Part shown: positions 23,520-33,732 of the stretch, piece by piece
Layout of the letters: each line of letters starts with the position of its first letter
How positions within the stretch are numbered: the stretch's first letter is position 1
Source: Wenzhouxiangella sp. XN79A
GTDB taxonomy: Bacteria; Pseudomonadota; Gammaproteobacteria; Xanthomonadales; Wenzhouxiangellaceae
Assembly: GCF_012272825.1 (NCBI RefSeq)
Contig: NZ_JAAWWS010000132.1
Coordinates: forward strand, 1 to 64,000
DNA: 64,000 nucleotides
Direction: 5' to 3'
Notes under the pieces: model-generated
What the model was told of the DNA's origin: nothing
Seen by the model: only the letters and a program-made list of their open reading frames with translations
Databases searched by the model: none
Position numbers and translations under genes: made by a program

Positions 23520-25811
23520 ATGCCGGCGTTCGCTTCACAGCGCAGGACCCCGCGGCGTGCCGGTGTCGCGCTGACCGGACTGATCGCGCTTTCGCTGTCG
23601 GGCTGCGCCGAGCAGCAAGCGGATCCGCCGCCTGCCGAAGCCCCGGCGGCCGTCGACAGCGACCGGCAGACCGCCTTTCGCGTCCGCGCGGACGCAACGG
23701 CCGGGCTGAACAAGGATGGCGGCTGGGCCGCAGGCCTCGATCAGGTGGCCGAAGTGACCGTCGACCGTCCGTTCCGGCTGCGGTTCGAGGTCGCGGCCGG
23801 CGACGATGCCGGGACGCGCCGGTACCGCCTGGAATCGCGCCGCAACGGCGGACCATGGCAGGCGGTGACGGCCGAGGATTTCCCCTATCCGTACAAGTTC
23901 GAGGAACTGACCGCAGACCCGGCCCGGGAATCCTTGCGCATCGAGCGCGGTTCGGCCGAGGCGATTTCGATCACGACCGATGAGGCGGCCGCGTACTGGC
24001 GCATCGACGCCGGCCCCGAGGGGGTTCTGGCCTGGGCGCAGTACGACATCCACTGGACGCCGACCGAGATCGCCGCTGAATTCCGACTTCCCGACGCCGA
24101 AATGGCCGGCGCTGCGGTGGTCTTCGATCGCGACGTCGAAGGTGGCTCCACGCGCGTCGAACTGCTGACGCCCGACCGACTGCGCGTGGTGCGGCGCCAG
24201 GCCGGCGAGGACATCGTGCTGACCGAGCGCGCTGCGGTACTGGATCCGGGGTCCTGGCAGGAGCTCAAGCTCCTCATCGACGGCCGCGATCTGGTCGTCG
24301 AACTCGATGACGCAGAGGTGCTGCAGCACGCGCTGGAGCGGCCGACGAGGCCGCGTCTCGGCGTGTACGTGCCGGCCGGGCGGGCTGCCGAGCTCGGACC
24401 GCTGACGCTGGAAACCGACGCCGCATCGCCGCGCACCAGCATCCTTCGCGCCGACGGGTTTCGCCACGGTGACTCGACGAACGATCTGCTGCCCGGCTCC
24501 GGCCAGCCGTTCACCGGCGGCGCCGGGATCAGCTTCGCCGAGCGCACGCCGGCCTGGGACGCCGATGGCGGACACGGCGAGTGGTCGTTCCCGCTGGTGA
24601 TCCGGCGCTTTGCCGACGAAGCCGCGCTGAACGAGCATGGAGATCGGTTCGACTACCGGCTGGTCGACGAACAGGGCGAGCCGGTTCCGGCCGAGGTCAC
24701 CGCTTCGGTGCGCGTGCGGGTACCGGACGGCCATCTGGGGGGCACCTTCGTGGAAACCCCGATGCGGCTCGGCCCCTGGCAGGCCGGCAACGGCGAGCTG
24801 TATTTCGTGCTGGAACCCTCGGAAACCTGGAACCGGATGATGGTCGTGAAATCGAGCGACCACGGCCGAAGCTGGCGCGAGGTCGACGGCCCGAACCGGC
24901 CGCAGACCGGCGACCTGGAAGGCTTCGCCTCGGTCCGGGTGGGCAGCCGGATCCACATGCTGCACCAGACCTCCGAGGCGGTCCTCTACCACGCGTTCGA
25001 CACCGCCGATCACCCCGAGCAGCCGGATCGCTGGGCCGTCCGCGACGAACGGGTCGACGCCCCGCCGGAACCGCCGACCCAGGTGGCCGATCTCGCCGTG
25101 CGGCCCGACGGGCGGATTCTCGCCGTCTACGGCGCTGGCGAGGAACTCCGCGTGGCCGTCCGCCGGCCCGACGGGGCGTGGTCCGAACCGCACACGATCG
25201 CTGAACCGTCCGGCGCGACTCTCTCCGGGCCCAGTCTGCTTCTCGGCGCCAACGGCATCGCCCACCTGGCCTACACCGCCAGCGACGGCAGCGCCCGGTA
25301 TCGCCGGATCGGGGCCGACGACGCGATCGGCAAGCCGGTCCGGTTCGCCGCCGACCTGGCCACCGGCGAGCAGGACGTCGGTGCGATCCTGCCGCTCGTT
25401 GCTCTGCCCGAGCCGGAGGCACTCAGCCTGATCTGGCGCAGCGCCGACGGCCGGCTGCGCGAACGTCGCGTCGATGCCGGTGGCCGGTGGAGCGATCCGG
25501 TGAACGTGTCCGACCGGATCGTCGTCCAGAGCGCGGTCGACTCCGACCAGGTCGGCGCGGATGCCGTTGCCGACGGCGATACCGTCCATCTGCTGTTCAT
25601 CGAAGACGGGACCGGCCGCCTGTTCCACAGTGCCCGCTCGAGCGGCGACTGGACCGAGCCGCGTGTCGTGGTCACCGATGCCGACGTCCAGTGGGTTCGC
25701 GGCTCGATCATCGAAGCGGCCGACGGCGAGCGGGTCTACGGCTTCGTCTACGACGCCGGTTCCAACGGCGGTTCGGGCCGGAACCGCTTCGCGACCCTTT
25801 CGCTGCGCTGA
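23520..25811 (+). CDS. Large lipoprotein with BNR/Asp-box repeats
   Basis: 763 residues, starting 4 bp after the PhoX stop, so probably one operon. The lipobox is LSLSGC at about residues 25-30, predicting a lipid-anchored mature protein. Two regions are visible: an N-terminal beta-sandwich (about 50-300, with WRIDAGPEGVLAWAQYDIHW) and a C-terminal beta-propeller-like part (about 300-763). The latter has an Asp-box, SSDHGRSWREV, and weaker repeats (RRPDGAWSEP, DAGGRWSDPV). This resembles sialidase-fold BNR proteins, but no sialidase catalytic set is evident, so a binding or scaffold role is as likely as an enzyme. Pho regulation is inferred from the operon. Confidence 0.75.
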   Translation: MPAFASQRRTPRRAGVALTGLIALSLSGCAEQQADPPPAEAPAAVDSDRQTAFRVRADATAGLNKDGGWAAGLDQVAEVTVDRPFRLRFEVAAGDDAGTRRYRLESRRNGGPWQAVTAEDFPYPYKFEELTADPARESLRIERGSAEAISITTDEAAAYWRIDAGPEGVLAWAQYDIHWTPTEIAAEFRLPDAEMAGAAVVFDRDVEGGSTRVELLTPDRLRVVRRQAGEDIVLTERAAVLDPGSWQELKLLIDGRDLVVELDDAEVLQHALERPTRPRLGVYVPAGRAAELGPLTLETDAASPRTSILRADGFRHGDSTNDLLPGSGQPFTGGAGISFAERTPAWDADGGHGEWSFPLVIRRFADEAALNEHGDRFDYRLVDEQGEPVPAEVTASVRVRVPDGHLGGTFVETPMRLGPWQAGNGELYFVLEPSETWNRMMVVKSSDHGRSWREVDGPNRPQTGDLEGFASVRVGSRIHMLHQTSEAVLYHAFDTADHPEQPDRWAVRDERVDAPPEPPTQVADLAVRPDGRILAVYGAGEELRVAVRRPDGAWSEPHTIAEPSGATLSGPSLLLGANGIAHLAYTASDGSARYRRIGADDAIGKPVRFAADLATGEQDVGAILPLVALPEPEALSLIWRSADGRLRERRVDAGGRWSDPVNVSDRIVVQSAVDSDQVGADAVADGDTVHLLFIEDGTGRLFHSARSSGDWTEPRVVVTDADVQWVRGSIIEAADGERVYGFVYDAGSNGGSGRNRFATLSLR

Positions 25812-25875
25812 ACCCGCGCGGCGGCCTCGTCGCCTCGATTCAGATCTCGATCCGGCCGCGCGCGGATCCGACCGT

Positions 25876-28800
25876 TCAGTCCTCGAACCCGTCGGCGAAC
25901 AGCACGCCGCTGGTGCCGCGCAGGGCCACCGACTTCGTGCCCTCGGGGTCGTTCGACGGCAGCTGCAGCCGGGCGGTCTTGATGCCGGCGATGTCGGGCG
26001 CGAAACGCAGGTCGAGCGTACAGCTGCCGGTCGGCGCGATGGCCTGGCCGCTGCAGCTGTCGCCGGTGATCTCGAAATCCGCTGCGGCCGATCCCGAAAC
26101 CGCGATGGCGCCGATGGTCAGCACGATCTCGCCGGTGTTGGTCACCACGATGGCCTGGGGGCTCGACGTGTTGCCGGGCTCCACGTCGCCGAAGCTCAGC
26201 GCGGCAGCCGACAGCGACAGCGCCGGCGGCGCCAGCTCGGGCACGAACTCGAGCGCACCGATGTCGCAGTCGGCAAAGCCGTCGTTGTCGCCGTCGACCG
26301 GGCGCCCGGTGCCGATCGCGTCCGTCGGCGGACAGTTCGGCCCGAGCATGGCGTCGATCGCCGGACTGTCCTCGCGCGGCGCGATGAACGGCAGTGCGGC
26401 ACCGGCGAAGCGGATCGGCTGCAGATCGGCATCACGATCGGCGATCACGAGGTCGGCCGCCGTCGGAGTCGATCCGCAGCCGGTCGGGTCGCCGAACAGG
26501 TTGTCGCCACCGGAGATGAGCTGCCCCGGCGCTTCGACGGCACAGTTGATCGGCACGGCCAGCGCGCCCGGTGGACGGTAGTTGCCGGCCAGCACCGAGC
26601 CGGTGATCGTGACCTGCGCTCCGTTCCGGACCGTCAGCGCACCGCCGGTGACGCCGCTGGCCGAGCCGGTATCGCCGGAGTTGCCGGTGATCGTGACGTG
26701 GTTCAGCGTGTAGTCGGATCCCCCGAGATACAGCCCGCCGCCCTGGTTGCCGGTAATGGTCACGTTCTCGAAGATGCCGGAACTCGAGCCCTGCGCCCAG
26801 ACCGCCCCGCCGCTGACCGCGCGATTGTTGTCGAACACCGTGTCGCGGATATCGATCCCGTTGTTGGCGATGATCGCGCCGCCGACGAAGCCGTCGGCCA
26901 CACCGCCGGTGAACCGGGACCGGCGCACGACCAGGTCGCCCGGCCACGCCCTCACGCGGCCGCGCGACACGGTCAGGTTTTCGATGCGCAGGGTCACGTC
27001 GACGTCGCCAACGCTCAACGCGGTCCCACCGTCGCTGCCGTCGATGATGCTGTTGGCCGCCCCGGTGCCGACCAGCACCAGGTCGTCCGTGACCTCGATC
27101 GAGGTCCCTGCGTCCAGCGTATAGACCCCGGTACCGATCGACACCACCCGCAAGCCGGGCTGGGCGTTGGCTTCCTCGATCGCCGCGCGCAGCGTGCACA
27201 CGCCGTCCTCGCTCCGGCAGAGGCCGTCGCCGGGATCGGTGTCGGACTTGTCGAGGAAGGCATCGGCGAGCGCGTCGACGTAGAGGTCGGCCGGCGGCAC
27301 AACGCTGATCACGTGCGAGACCTCGTTGTCGGGATGGACGTCGGTCTCGTTGGCCGAGGCGCGCGCGGTGAACGGCAACAGCGTGCCCGGTACGGCCGAG
27401 CCGTCGATCCGGGCGGTGATCTCGACACTGCCGGGGAAGCCCGGATTCAGCGTGCCGACGTCGCAGGTCACCTGCAGACCGTCCAGCACGCAGCCCGCGC
27501 CGGAGACCGTGATCGATCCGGGTGCCAGGCCTTCGGGCAGGTCGACGAGCAGTTCGACGCCGGTCGCGGTGGTCGGCGGTCCGGCGGCCGGGGGCTCGTT
27601 CAGTGCGCGGAACAGGATGCTGACGAGCTGGTTCGGCAGCGCCCGCTCGGTCGACGGCAGCGCCGACATGACCAGGTCCAGGCCGTCGATCGCGGTGACC
27701 GGGAAGCTGCCGCAGCCGGTCAGCGAGTCGGAGGTGGTGGTTTCGCTGCCGTCGTCGCCGGTCACCCGGTCGTCGAGGCAGAGTTCAACGGTGTAGGTGC
27801 CCGGCGCCGAGTAGATGTGCTCACCCGTGATGGTGCCGACGCCGCTACCGGACTGGCCGACTTCCGGGCCACCGCCGTCGGTCGCGGTCTCGGATTCGAC
27901 CGTGCCATCGCCCCAGTCGACGGTCAGCCGGTGCTGCTCATCGGGATCGGGATCGACGAATTCCCCATTCAGTCGGTAGACGAAGCCGACGCCGACCGTG
28001 GCTGGATCCGGTACCCGGACCTCGGCCGCGTCGTTGACTTCGGCCACGGTCACCGAGATGGCTTCGGCGCTGGACGCGAACACGCCGTCATCGGCGACGA
28101 AAGTGAACTCATCTTCGCCGAAGAAGTCCGGATCCGGGTTATAGGTGGCCTGGTTGCCCGAAATCTGCACGGACCCGTGTCGGGGCAGCGTGGCGACCGA
28201 GAAGCTCAGCGTATCGAGCGGATCCGGATCGCTGCCGTCCAGCGTGATCGCCGCCGGCGTATCCTCCTCGAGCACCACGGCAATCCCCGGTGTGGCGAAC
28301 GGCGGACGGAAGTTGCGCACCACGCCGATCTCGACCGCGGCCGGCGCCGAGCGGATCGGTCGTCCGGTGGCAGGATCGCGCACGCCGTCGCTGACCTTGA
28401 ACGAGAAACCGTCGATGCAGTCGTCGGGGTTGTCGCAGGCAAAGTCGTTGTCGGACTGGTACTCGAGATCGGCATAGTCCGGCCCGACCTCGATGAACGG
28501 CGTCACCAGCGAGATGTGCAGCAGGTTGGTATCCCGGTCCAGCACGTAGAACCGGCTGGAGTTGACCGTCACGTTGTTCGGCGTACCGAAGTCGCCGAGC
28601 ACGAAACAACTGCCGTCGCAGGTCGAGCGCGCCTCGCCGGCGAAGAATCCGTCGGGCGAGAAACGCTGGATCCGGCTGTTGCCCACGTCGGCAACGTAGA
28701 TCGTGCCGCGCTTATCGATGTCGAGCGCGGGGGAGCCACGGAGCTGGCCCGGACGGCAGCCCCAGCTCGGCCAACCGTTGATGCTTACCGCGCCGCAGAT

Positions 28801-31800
28801 CGCCTGCTCGCCCGCCTGAAAAGCTTCGTCCACGGCGCAGGTGTCGTCCGTGCACGAGAAACCCAGGCTCCGATGGTTGCCGACGTCGCAGACCGCCTGG
28901 TCGCCCGGAGCCAGGTCGATGTCACAGCGGCCCAACCAGCCCTCCAGCATTCCTGGATAGGCCAGTCCGTCGTCGGCGATATAGGACGGGGAATAGCGGT
29001 ACAAGCGGCTGTAGCGACCGGCGACGACGCGGCCGTCCGGATCGATCTGCAGCGCCGAGGCCGAACTTCCGGAGCCGAGACCGTCGTCGTTCAGGGCGCC
29101 GAGGTAGGCAGGGGTGGTCGTGCAGTTGACCGAGCAATCGAACTCCGGCGGCAGCGTGCCGTCCAGCACGTGGATCACCGCGTAATCGCTCATCACGTAG
29201 AGCAGGTTGTTGGCATCGATCGCGCCGCTGTCGGCCCAATTGAGGGTCGAGCCGCCACCGGGCTGCTGCAGCGTGACGGGGACCCCGTTCCGGTCGCGCA
29301 GGTTGGCAAGGCGATAGCTGACGAGAAGATTCAGATCGAGGTCACGGACCTGCATCAATGACTGGCCGCCGCTGCCGTGCGAGGTCAGGAACAGGCGCTG
29401 CTGATTGGGGTCGAGGACCACGTCTTCGAGGTCGTCGCGCGCGTCGACCGCTGCCAGCAGGTCGCCCGCGTTGTCGAAGATCGCGAGCCGCGCGTCCCGC
29501 TGGAAGGTGGCCGGCGCTCCGCCGCTGCAGTCGATGTAGCCGCGATCGACCACGTAGGTCCGGCCGTCGTCGAGGCTGTCGAGGTAACGCGGCTGGGACG
29601 GGAAATCGAGGTGAAAGTTGCGATCGTCGCCATCACCATTGGTACAGATGGCCAGGACCTCGTCATCGGTCAGGCTCTGCTCGACGCGGAAGTCCTCGAC
29701 GAAGTACGGATACAGCGGAGCGATGAAGAAGCCATCGGTCGGCGCTTCGTCGATATGGAACCGGAGCGGATCACCGTCCGGGTCGCTGGCCTGCAGCCGG
29801 ATCGGGGTCGGCTCGAACGAGACGGCCTCGACGCGGTTGGCCCCGGTCTGTGCGATCGGGCTCGGCGCCAGGTTCGAGGCCTTGACGTTGACGATCTGCG
29901 TTGCGCTGTCGCTGTTGCCCGAGGCGTCGGTGACGGTCCAGTTCACGAAGCTCAGACCGAAGCCGATCGGCAGCACCGCGTCGTTGACCACGGTCGGGTT
30001 CAAATCGACGAAATCGAACACCAGCGGCTGGCCCAGCGCGCTGACCGAACCGGTATCGACTTCGACGATATCGTCCGGCGGCACGATCACCGGCGGCCGG
30101 GTATCGACCACCTCGACCCGCATCGTGGTCGTGACTTCATTTCGCTGCAGCGCCAGGTTCGGGCCCGGATCGCGAGCCGTCCACGTAATGTCGAACGCGT
30201 TCGACTGCGCCGTCGTGCTGACCGGCCAGAAACTCCGCAAGGCCTCGTCCGGATAGCTGGCCGAGAACGACACGCGCCGGCCGCAGGCATCGGCCAGCGC
30301 GTACATCGAGCGCAGCAGCGGCTCGTAACGCAGCCGCGACACGCCGCCGGCCTCGTCGGCCTCGATCGTCACCTCGATGGTCTGGTTCGGCGGCGCACCG
30401 ACCAGCACGGCGGTGACCCGCGCGTCGGAGAACGGCTGCGGCGTGACCGTCGGCGGGATCTCGTCGTAGACACGGATCAGCTGGAACACGTCGCGATGGT
30501 TGTCGATCCGCCAGCCGGAGAAGAACACCGTGTCGTTGGCGATCAGGATCGATTCCCGGATCACGTTGATCAGCAGACCCTTCCACGGCTGCCCCTTGGC
30601 GCCCGGCGGTATGCCCGGGATCAGCGGCGCGAACAGGTCCAGCGCCGACATCCGCGCATTGACCCGCCAGCGCAGCAGTCGCTCACCGATCGGGAACGAC
30701 AGCTCGCGGCCTTCCGCGTACGGACACTCGTACATCGGCCCGGTACCGTCGAGCTGGCTGAACCGCACCGATCCGTCGTCGCGGCAGTCCTCGTAGATCC
30801 GGTCAGTGGCTTCGAACGACCCGGTCTCGGCCCAGAAGCCCAGGTCCAGGCTGGGCGAGACCGCGGGGGTCGAGGTGTTGTACAGCAGGGCGACATCGAC
30901 CTCGGTGTTGTGGTGAAACGCCGTCGGCGAGCCCAGCTCGCCCCAGTTGCTGTTGTAGCCGAGGCTGACCCCGAGCACGTTCTCGTAGGTCGAGGCCATG
31001 TGCGGCTGCTCGAACGTGGCCTCGCAGACGCCGGCCGGAACCCGGATGACCCGGTCGGGCGGCGGCTCGATGAACGTCAGGCACCACTTCAGCGCCAGGT
31101 TGGTGGCATAGGCCGTGCCCTGGGCCAGCACGCCGGCACCGGGGACCAGCGACGCGCCGAAGGCCGCGTTGTGCGCGATCCCCAGCGGCGTCTGGCAGAG
31201 AATCGCGAAGTCGTTTCCGGTGCCGCCCCGAGTGGCCTTGGCCGATGCCGGTTCCGCCCAGGCCGCGTCCAGCGTGAACCCGGACCTGCCCTGGGGTGCA
31301 TGCGCCAGGCGCAGCTCGACCCGGTCGAAGGGTTCACGGGCGCGCAGTCCGATCACGCCGTCGACCGCGCGCACCCGACCCGAGCGCGTGGCATCGTCCA
31401 GCGAGAACAGCGCCGAGCCCAGCGCGTGTTCGCCGCGGTAGGCGGTCATGGAGACGACGGCATCGATCCGCTCGGCGTCGACGCGCAGCACGACCGATGC
31501 GCTGGGGCCGGCCATTTCGAGAACGACAGGATCCGAGCCGATCCGGAGCCGACCGTTGCGGGTCGGCAGGGCCTCGACCGAATCGGCCCGGAAGATCGCC
31601 TCGCCCTCGGCCGACCGACCGCTCTTCGCGCCCTCGCCCATCAGGTCGACGAAGACGGCCTGGTTCGGCACCTCGACCAGCGGCTCGACGATGGGTTCAT
31701 GGATGGGCCCAACGATCGGCCCAACGATCGGCCCAACGGTCGGTCCAGCGGTCGGTCCGGGCCGGACCTCGCTGCGGCCGAGCGCCGGACCGGCGAGGAC

Positions 31801-31884
31801 GCCGAGCGCCAGGACCGACAACACAAGGAACCGCAGGAGCGAGCGTCGGTTCACGACGAGGTTCAGGGCGTGGCTCGGGCGCAT
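25876..31884 (-). CDS. 2,002-residue mosaic secreted protein ending in GFE motif
   Basis: GGAG about 8 bases before ATG 31884. Signal peptide SLLRFLVLSVLALGVLAGPALG, then a GPIVGPIVGPI repeat. Rough order: unknown beta-rich N-terminal half; HYR-like domain about 590-670 (NWTVTDASGNSD); NHL-type propeller about 830-1130 (GTIYVADVGNSRIQRFSPDG); cadherin/VCBS-like repeats about 1185-1330 (VADDGVFASSAEAISVTVAE); PKD-like about 1295-1395; DUF11 about 1400-1525; CSLREA domain about 1531-1578 (DGVCTLRAAIEEAN); beta-helix about 1595-1860 with VTITGN turns; and an ASPM/Hydin-type domain about 1888-1995. It ends LFADGFED. Such proteins are exported and probably surface-linked; no enzyme motif was seen. 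It faces the lipoprotein gene across 64 bp. Confidence 0.88.
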   Translation of the reverse strand: MRPSHALNLVVNRRSLLRFLVLSVLALGVLAGPALGRSEVRPGPTAGPTVGPIVGPIVGPIHEPIVEPLVEVPNQAVFVDLMGEGAKSGRSAEGEAIFRADSVEALPTRNGRLRIGSDPVVLEMAGPSASVVLRVDAERIDAVVSMTAYRGEHALGSALFSLDDATRSGRVRAVDGVIGLRAREPFDRVELRLAHAPQGRSGFTLDAAWAEPASAKATRGGTGNDFAILCQTPLGIAHNAAFGASLVPGAGVLAQGTAYATNLALKWCLTFIEPPPDRVIRVPAGVCEATFEQPHMASTYENVLGVSLGYNSNWGELGSPTAFHHNTEVDVALLYNTSTPAVSPSLDLGFWAETGSFEATDRIYEDCRDDGSVRFSQLDGTGPMYECPYAEGRELSFPIGERLLRWRVNARMSALDLFAPLIPGIPPGAKGQPWKGLLINVIRESILIANDTVFFSGWRIDNHRDVFQLIRVYDEIPPTVTPQPFSDARVTAVLVGAPPNQTIEVTIEADEAGGVSRLRYEPLLRSMYALADACGRRVSFSASYPDEALRSFWPVSTTAQSNAFDITWTARDPGPNLALQRNEVTTTMRVEVVDTRPPVIVPPDDIVEVDTGSVSALGQPLVFDFVDLNPTVVNDAVLPIGFGLSFVNWTVTDASGNSDSATQIVNVKASNLAPSPIAQTGANRVEAVSFEPTPIRLQASDPDGDPLRFHIDEAPTDGFFIAPLYPYFVEDFRVEQSLTDDEVLAICTNGDGDDRNFHLDFPSQPRYLDSLDDGRTYVVDRGYIDCSGGAPATFQRDARLAIFDNAGDLLAAVDARDDLEDVVLDPNQQRLFLTSHGSGGQSLMQVRDLDLNLLVSYRLANLRDRNGVPVTLQQPGGGSTLNWADSGAIDANNLLYVMSDYAVIHVLDGTLPPEFDCSVNCTTTPAYLGALNDDGLGSGSSASALQIDPDGRVVAGRYSRLYRYSPSYIADDGLAYPGMLEGWLGRCDIDLAPGDQAVCDVGNHRSLGFSCTDDTCAVDEAFQAGEQAICGAVSINGWPSWGCRPGQLRGSPALDIDKRGTIYVADVGNSRIQRFSPDGFFAGEARSTCDGSCFVLGDFGTPNNVTVNSSRFYVLDRDTNLLHISLVTPFIEVGPDYADLEYQSDNDFACDNPDDCIDGFSFKVSDGVRDPATGRPIRSAPAAVEIGVVRNFRPPFATPGIAVVLEEDTPAAITLDGSDPDPLDTLSFSVATLPRHGSVQISGNQATYNPDPDFFGEDEFTFVADDGVFASSAEAISVTVAEVNDAAEVRVPDPATVGVGFVYRLNGEFVDPDPDEQHRLTVDWGDGTVESETATDGGGPEVGQSGSGVGTITGEHIYSAPGTYTVELCLDDRVTGDDGSETTTSDSLTGCGSFPVTAIDGLDLVMSALPSTERALPNQLVSILFRALNEPPAAGPPTTATGVELLVDLPEGLAPGSITVSGAGCVLDGLQVTCDVGTLNPGFPGSVEITARIDGSAVPGTLLPFTARASANETDVHPDNEVSHVISVVPPADLYVDALADAFLDKSDTDPGDGLCRSEDGVCTLRAAIEEANAQPGLRVVSIGTGVYTLDAGTSIEVTDDLVLVGTGAANSIIDGSDGGTALSVGDVDVTLRIENLTVSRGRVRAWPGDLVVRRSRFTGGVADGFVGGAIIANNGIDIRDTVFDNNRAVSGGAVWAQGSSSGIFENVTITGNQGGGLYLGGSDYTLNHVTITGNSGDTGSASGVTGGALTVRNGAQVTITGSVLAGNYRPPGALAVPINCAVEAPGQLISGGDNLFGDPTGCGSTPTAADLVIADRDADLQPIRFAGAALPFIAPREDSPAIDAMLGPNCPPTDAIGTGRPVDGDNDGFADCDIGALEFVPELAPPALSLSAAALSFGDVEPGNTSSPQAIVVTNTGEIVLTIGAIAVSGSAAADFEITGDSCSGQAIAPTGSCTLDLRFAPDIAGIKTARLQLPSNDPEGTKSVALRGTSGVLFADGFED
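31708..31757 (-). repeat. Short tandem repeat coding GPIVGPIV
   Basis: Imperfect 12-base units around ggcccaacgatc/ggtccagcggtc repeat four to five times inside the 5' end of the mosaic gene, encoding P-T/I-V-G-P steps just after the signal peptide. The unit is a multiple of three, so length changes would keep the frame. Confidence 0.7.
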
Positions 31885-32026
31885 GGCCGGGCTCCGGGAC
31901 GATCGATGCCGTCATCGTCGCGGGCAGGCCCTCGCAGCGGAATGGCCGGCGGTTGCAGATTCATGCCCGTTGGTTGCGGATGCCCGAAACCAGTGGTCCA
32001 ACCGGGACCTGCCGCGCCGGTAGAAC

Positions 32027-32053
32027 GAAAATCGCCCGGCCGGGGCCGGGCGA
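32027..32053 (-). terminator. Rho-independent terminator after the 32087 ORF
   Basis: A 9-bp perfect GC stem (cgcccggcc with ggccgggcg, 32033-32052) is followed on the minus strand by ATTTTCGTTC. It lies about 35 bp past the stop of the ORF ending at 32087 and well upstream of the start at 31884, so it should insulate the two units. Confidence 0.65.
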
Positions 32054-32086
32054 AGAACGGAGAGATCGTGGCTGGAGATCGACGGC

Positions 32087-32758
32087 TCAGCGCGGCTCGA
32101 TGATCACCGAGTTGTGGTTTCGGCCGCGCTTGCTGTTGAAATTGATCACGGTGCTCTTCGGGCCCGCCGGCTGATCGGAAAACTGCAGCACCAGGGCGCC
32201 GACGCCGTCGTCGTAGAACAACTGGCCGATCTGCTCGTGCGCTTCTTCCAGCGGCGGCTGCGGGAAGTGGCCCGCCTCGCCGATGAACTGGACCATCACC
32301 GGCCGGATTCCGGCTGTGCTTTCGAACGGCGGAATCCGGATGTCGTTCGTCCCGGGATGGTCCGGGTCGGGCTTCATGATGTCCGCCAGCTGCGCTGCAG
32401 TCAGTGCGGTTCCGGCAGTCTGGTAGTCGGCATGTCCGAACGGACCGACGTTGCCGTTGGCGTCGGTGGGTCCGATCCAGCCCTGCACCTGGCCGTCCTC
32501 GCCGTGCGGAATCCGGATGACCACGTAGGACTCGGCATAGGCGGCGTTCAGCAGATCGATGTTCTGCAGGAACATCGGCAGCAGCGTTTCGTTGAAGGCC
32601 GTGTTGTGGTCGTTCGAAATCGAAGCCGCGCTTCCGGAGATCTGGACCTGGTCCGGCCGCTGCCAGGACCCGCTGATGACCCCGACCGCGCCGAGCAGGT
32701 CGTCGGCGCCGGTCTCCACTTCACGCTCGGCGAGCATCTGGAAGGCCACGCCGCTCAA
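32087..32758 (-). CDS. Unknown protein, possibly the 3' half of a stop-split gene
   Basis: 223 residues if a TTG at 32758 is used; the first ATG is 32737 (MLAEREVETG). No signal peptide and no family I recognise. Features: NDHNTAFNETLLPMFLQNID, YVVIRIPHGEDGQVQGWIG, GHADYQTAGTALTAAQL, and a basic C-terminus (NSKRGRNHNSVIIEPR). It is in the same frame as, and directly abuts, the ORF at 32759-33274, separated only by a TAG, so it may be the second half of one gene of about 395 codons. Confidence 0.55.
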   Translation of the reverse strand: MSGVAFQMLAEREVETGADDLLGAVGVISGSWQRPDQVQISGSAASISNDHNTAFNETLLPMFLQNIDLLNAAYAESYVVIRIPHGEDGQVQGWIGPTDANGNVGPFGHADYQTAGTALTAAQLADIMKPDPDHPGTNDIRIPPFESTAGIRPVMVQFIGEAGHFPQPPLEEAHEQIGQLFYDDGVGALVLQFSDQPAGPKSTVINFNSKRGRNHNSVIIEPR

Positions 32759-33274
32759 CTACCCATGACCGATGAAGGTCTTCCCGTCGATCGTCAGGTT
32801 TCCGGCGATCACGCCGTCCGACCCCACCAGGACGTCCAACATCGCTTTGCCGTCCAGGCTGGAGAACTGCCACGCCGTCCCCGGTGGACCGCCGGACGGC
32901 GGGGTGGTTGCCGGCGGCGATTCGGCCGTGACCGACTGGGTCAGGTTCGCCGTGTGCTGGCCCAGTGTTGCGCTGGAACCGGAAGCAACGCTGACCACCA
33001 GGTCGATCCCCGTCATGCTGGGCGCGGTGCCGGCGATATGTCCGGAAACCGCAATGAAATCGGCCGGCCCCGGCTCGCCGGGGGTGCGGCCGGCGAGATG
33101 CAGCGCCGAGACCTTCCTGGCGCTGATGTTGCCGCCGTTCTCGGCTTCCCACAGGCCATGGACCGAGTAGGTGATGCCGCCGGTCTCAACCGTTCCCCAG
33201 ACCTTGCCGGTGCTGCTGTCCTCGGCGAGGTTGACGGTCACGGAACTGGTTTCGTCGGTGAAACTCCAGTGCAT
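32759..33274 (-). CDS. Unknown protein, possibly the 5' half of a stop-split gene
   Basis: 171 residues from ATG 33274, which has AGGGAG about 8 bases upstream; the longer upstream frame is unlikely. Beta-rich and Gly/Ser/Thr-rich: MHWSFTDETSSVTVNLAEDS, GKVWGTVETGGITYSVHGLW, then DLVVSVASGSSATLGQHTANL, and ending LTIDGKTFIGHG before TAG. No signal peptide and no domain I can name. The reading frame continues past the TAG into the 32087-32758 ORF. Confidence 0.6.
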   Translation of the reverse strand: MHWSFTDETSSVTVNLAEDSSTGKVWGTVETGGITYSVHGLWEAENGGNISARKVSALHLAGRTPGEPGPADFIAVSGHIAGTAPSMTGIDLVVSVASGSSATLGQHTANLTQSVTAESPPATTPPSGGPPGTAWQFSSLDGKAMLDVLVGSDGVIAGNLTIDGKTFIGHG

Positions 33275-33732
33275 ATCGGTACTCCCTGTCAGGTGTTCGT
33301 TTCGGGGACTGCGCCGGTCGAGCGACCTCTGCACAGTTCGATGTCGATCCACTCGATCACCCTGCGCGCGCCTGCGCGTTCGAGCTTCGAGTCGTTCCAG
33401 CACCCGCCGTCAGGTGCGCTTGCTCCCTCGAGCGAGGAGCCCGGGGTAGACAATCCGAACGTGCCGTCACGGCACGGAACCGAGGCCAGGGAATCCGCAG
33501 TCGTCCGGCCCGAGCCCCCTTGAGCCGACCGACCTCACGTTTCCGAACGCCAACCGTGAAGTGAGTATAGGCATCGACGACGCCGGAATACAACGAGCGC
33601 CGGTCGGTCTCTCGCCCGGACCATCGACTCCGGCCGCCCATGCCGTCCAGCGCCCGGTGGACGAACAGGCCTGTCGGGGCATGCGGAAGGCCGACCGGGA
33701 CAGGTTCCCTGCAGGGCCTGGCCAGAGGTCCC
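33275..33732. other. Gene-free stretch between an unknown ORF and a lipoprotein gene
   Basis: No coding frame here has family character. Two short palindromes stand out: ctccctcgagcgaggag near 33424 and gtgccgtcacggcac at 33461-33475. They could be operator or RNA hairpins for the 33274 gene, whose promoter must lie here. Confidence 0.4.

Noticed and set aside
23520-25811. BNR lipoprotein as a sialidase
   Set aside because: Only one clear Asp-box; the Arg triad and FRIP motif of sialidases are not seen.
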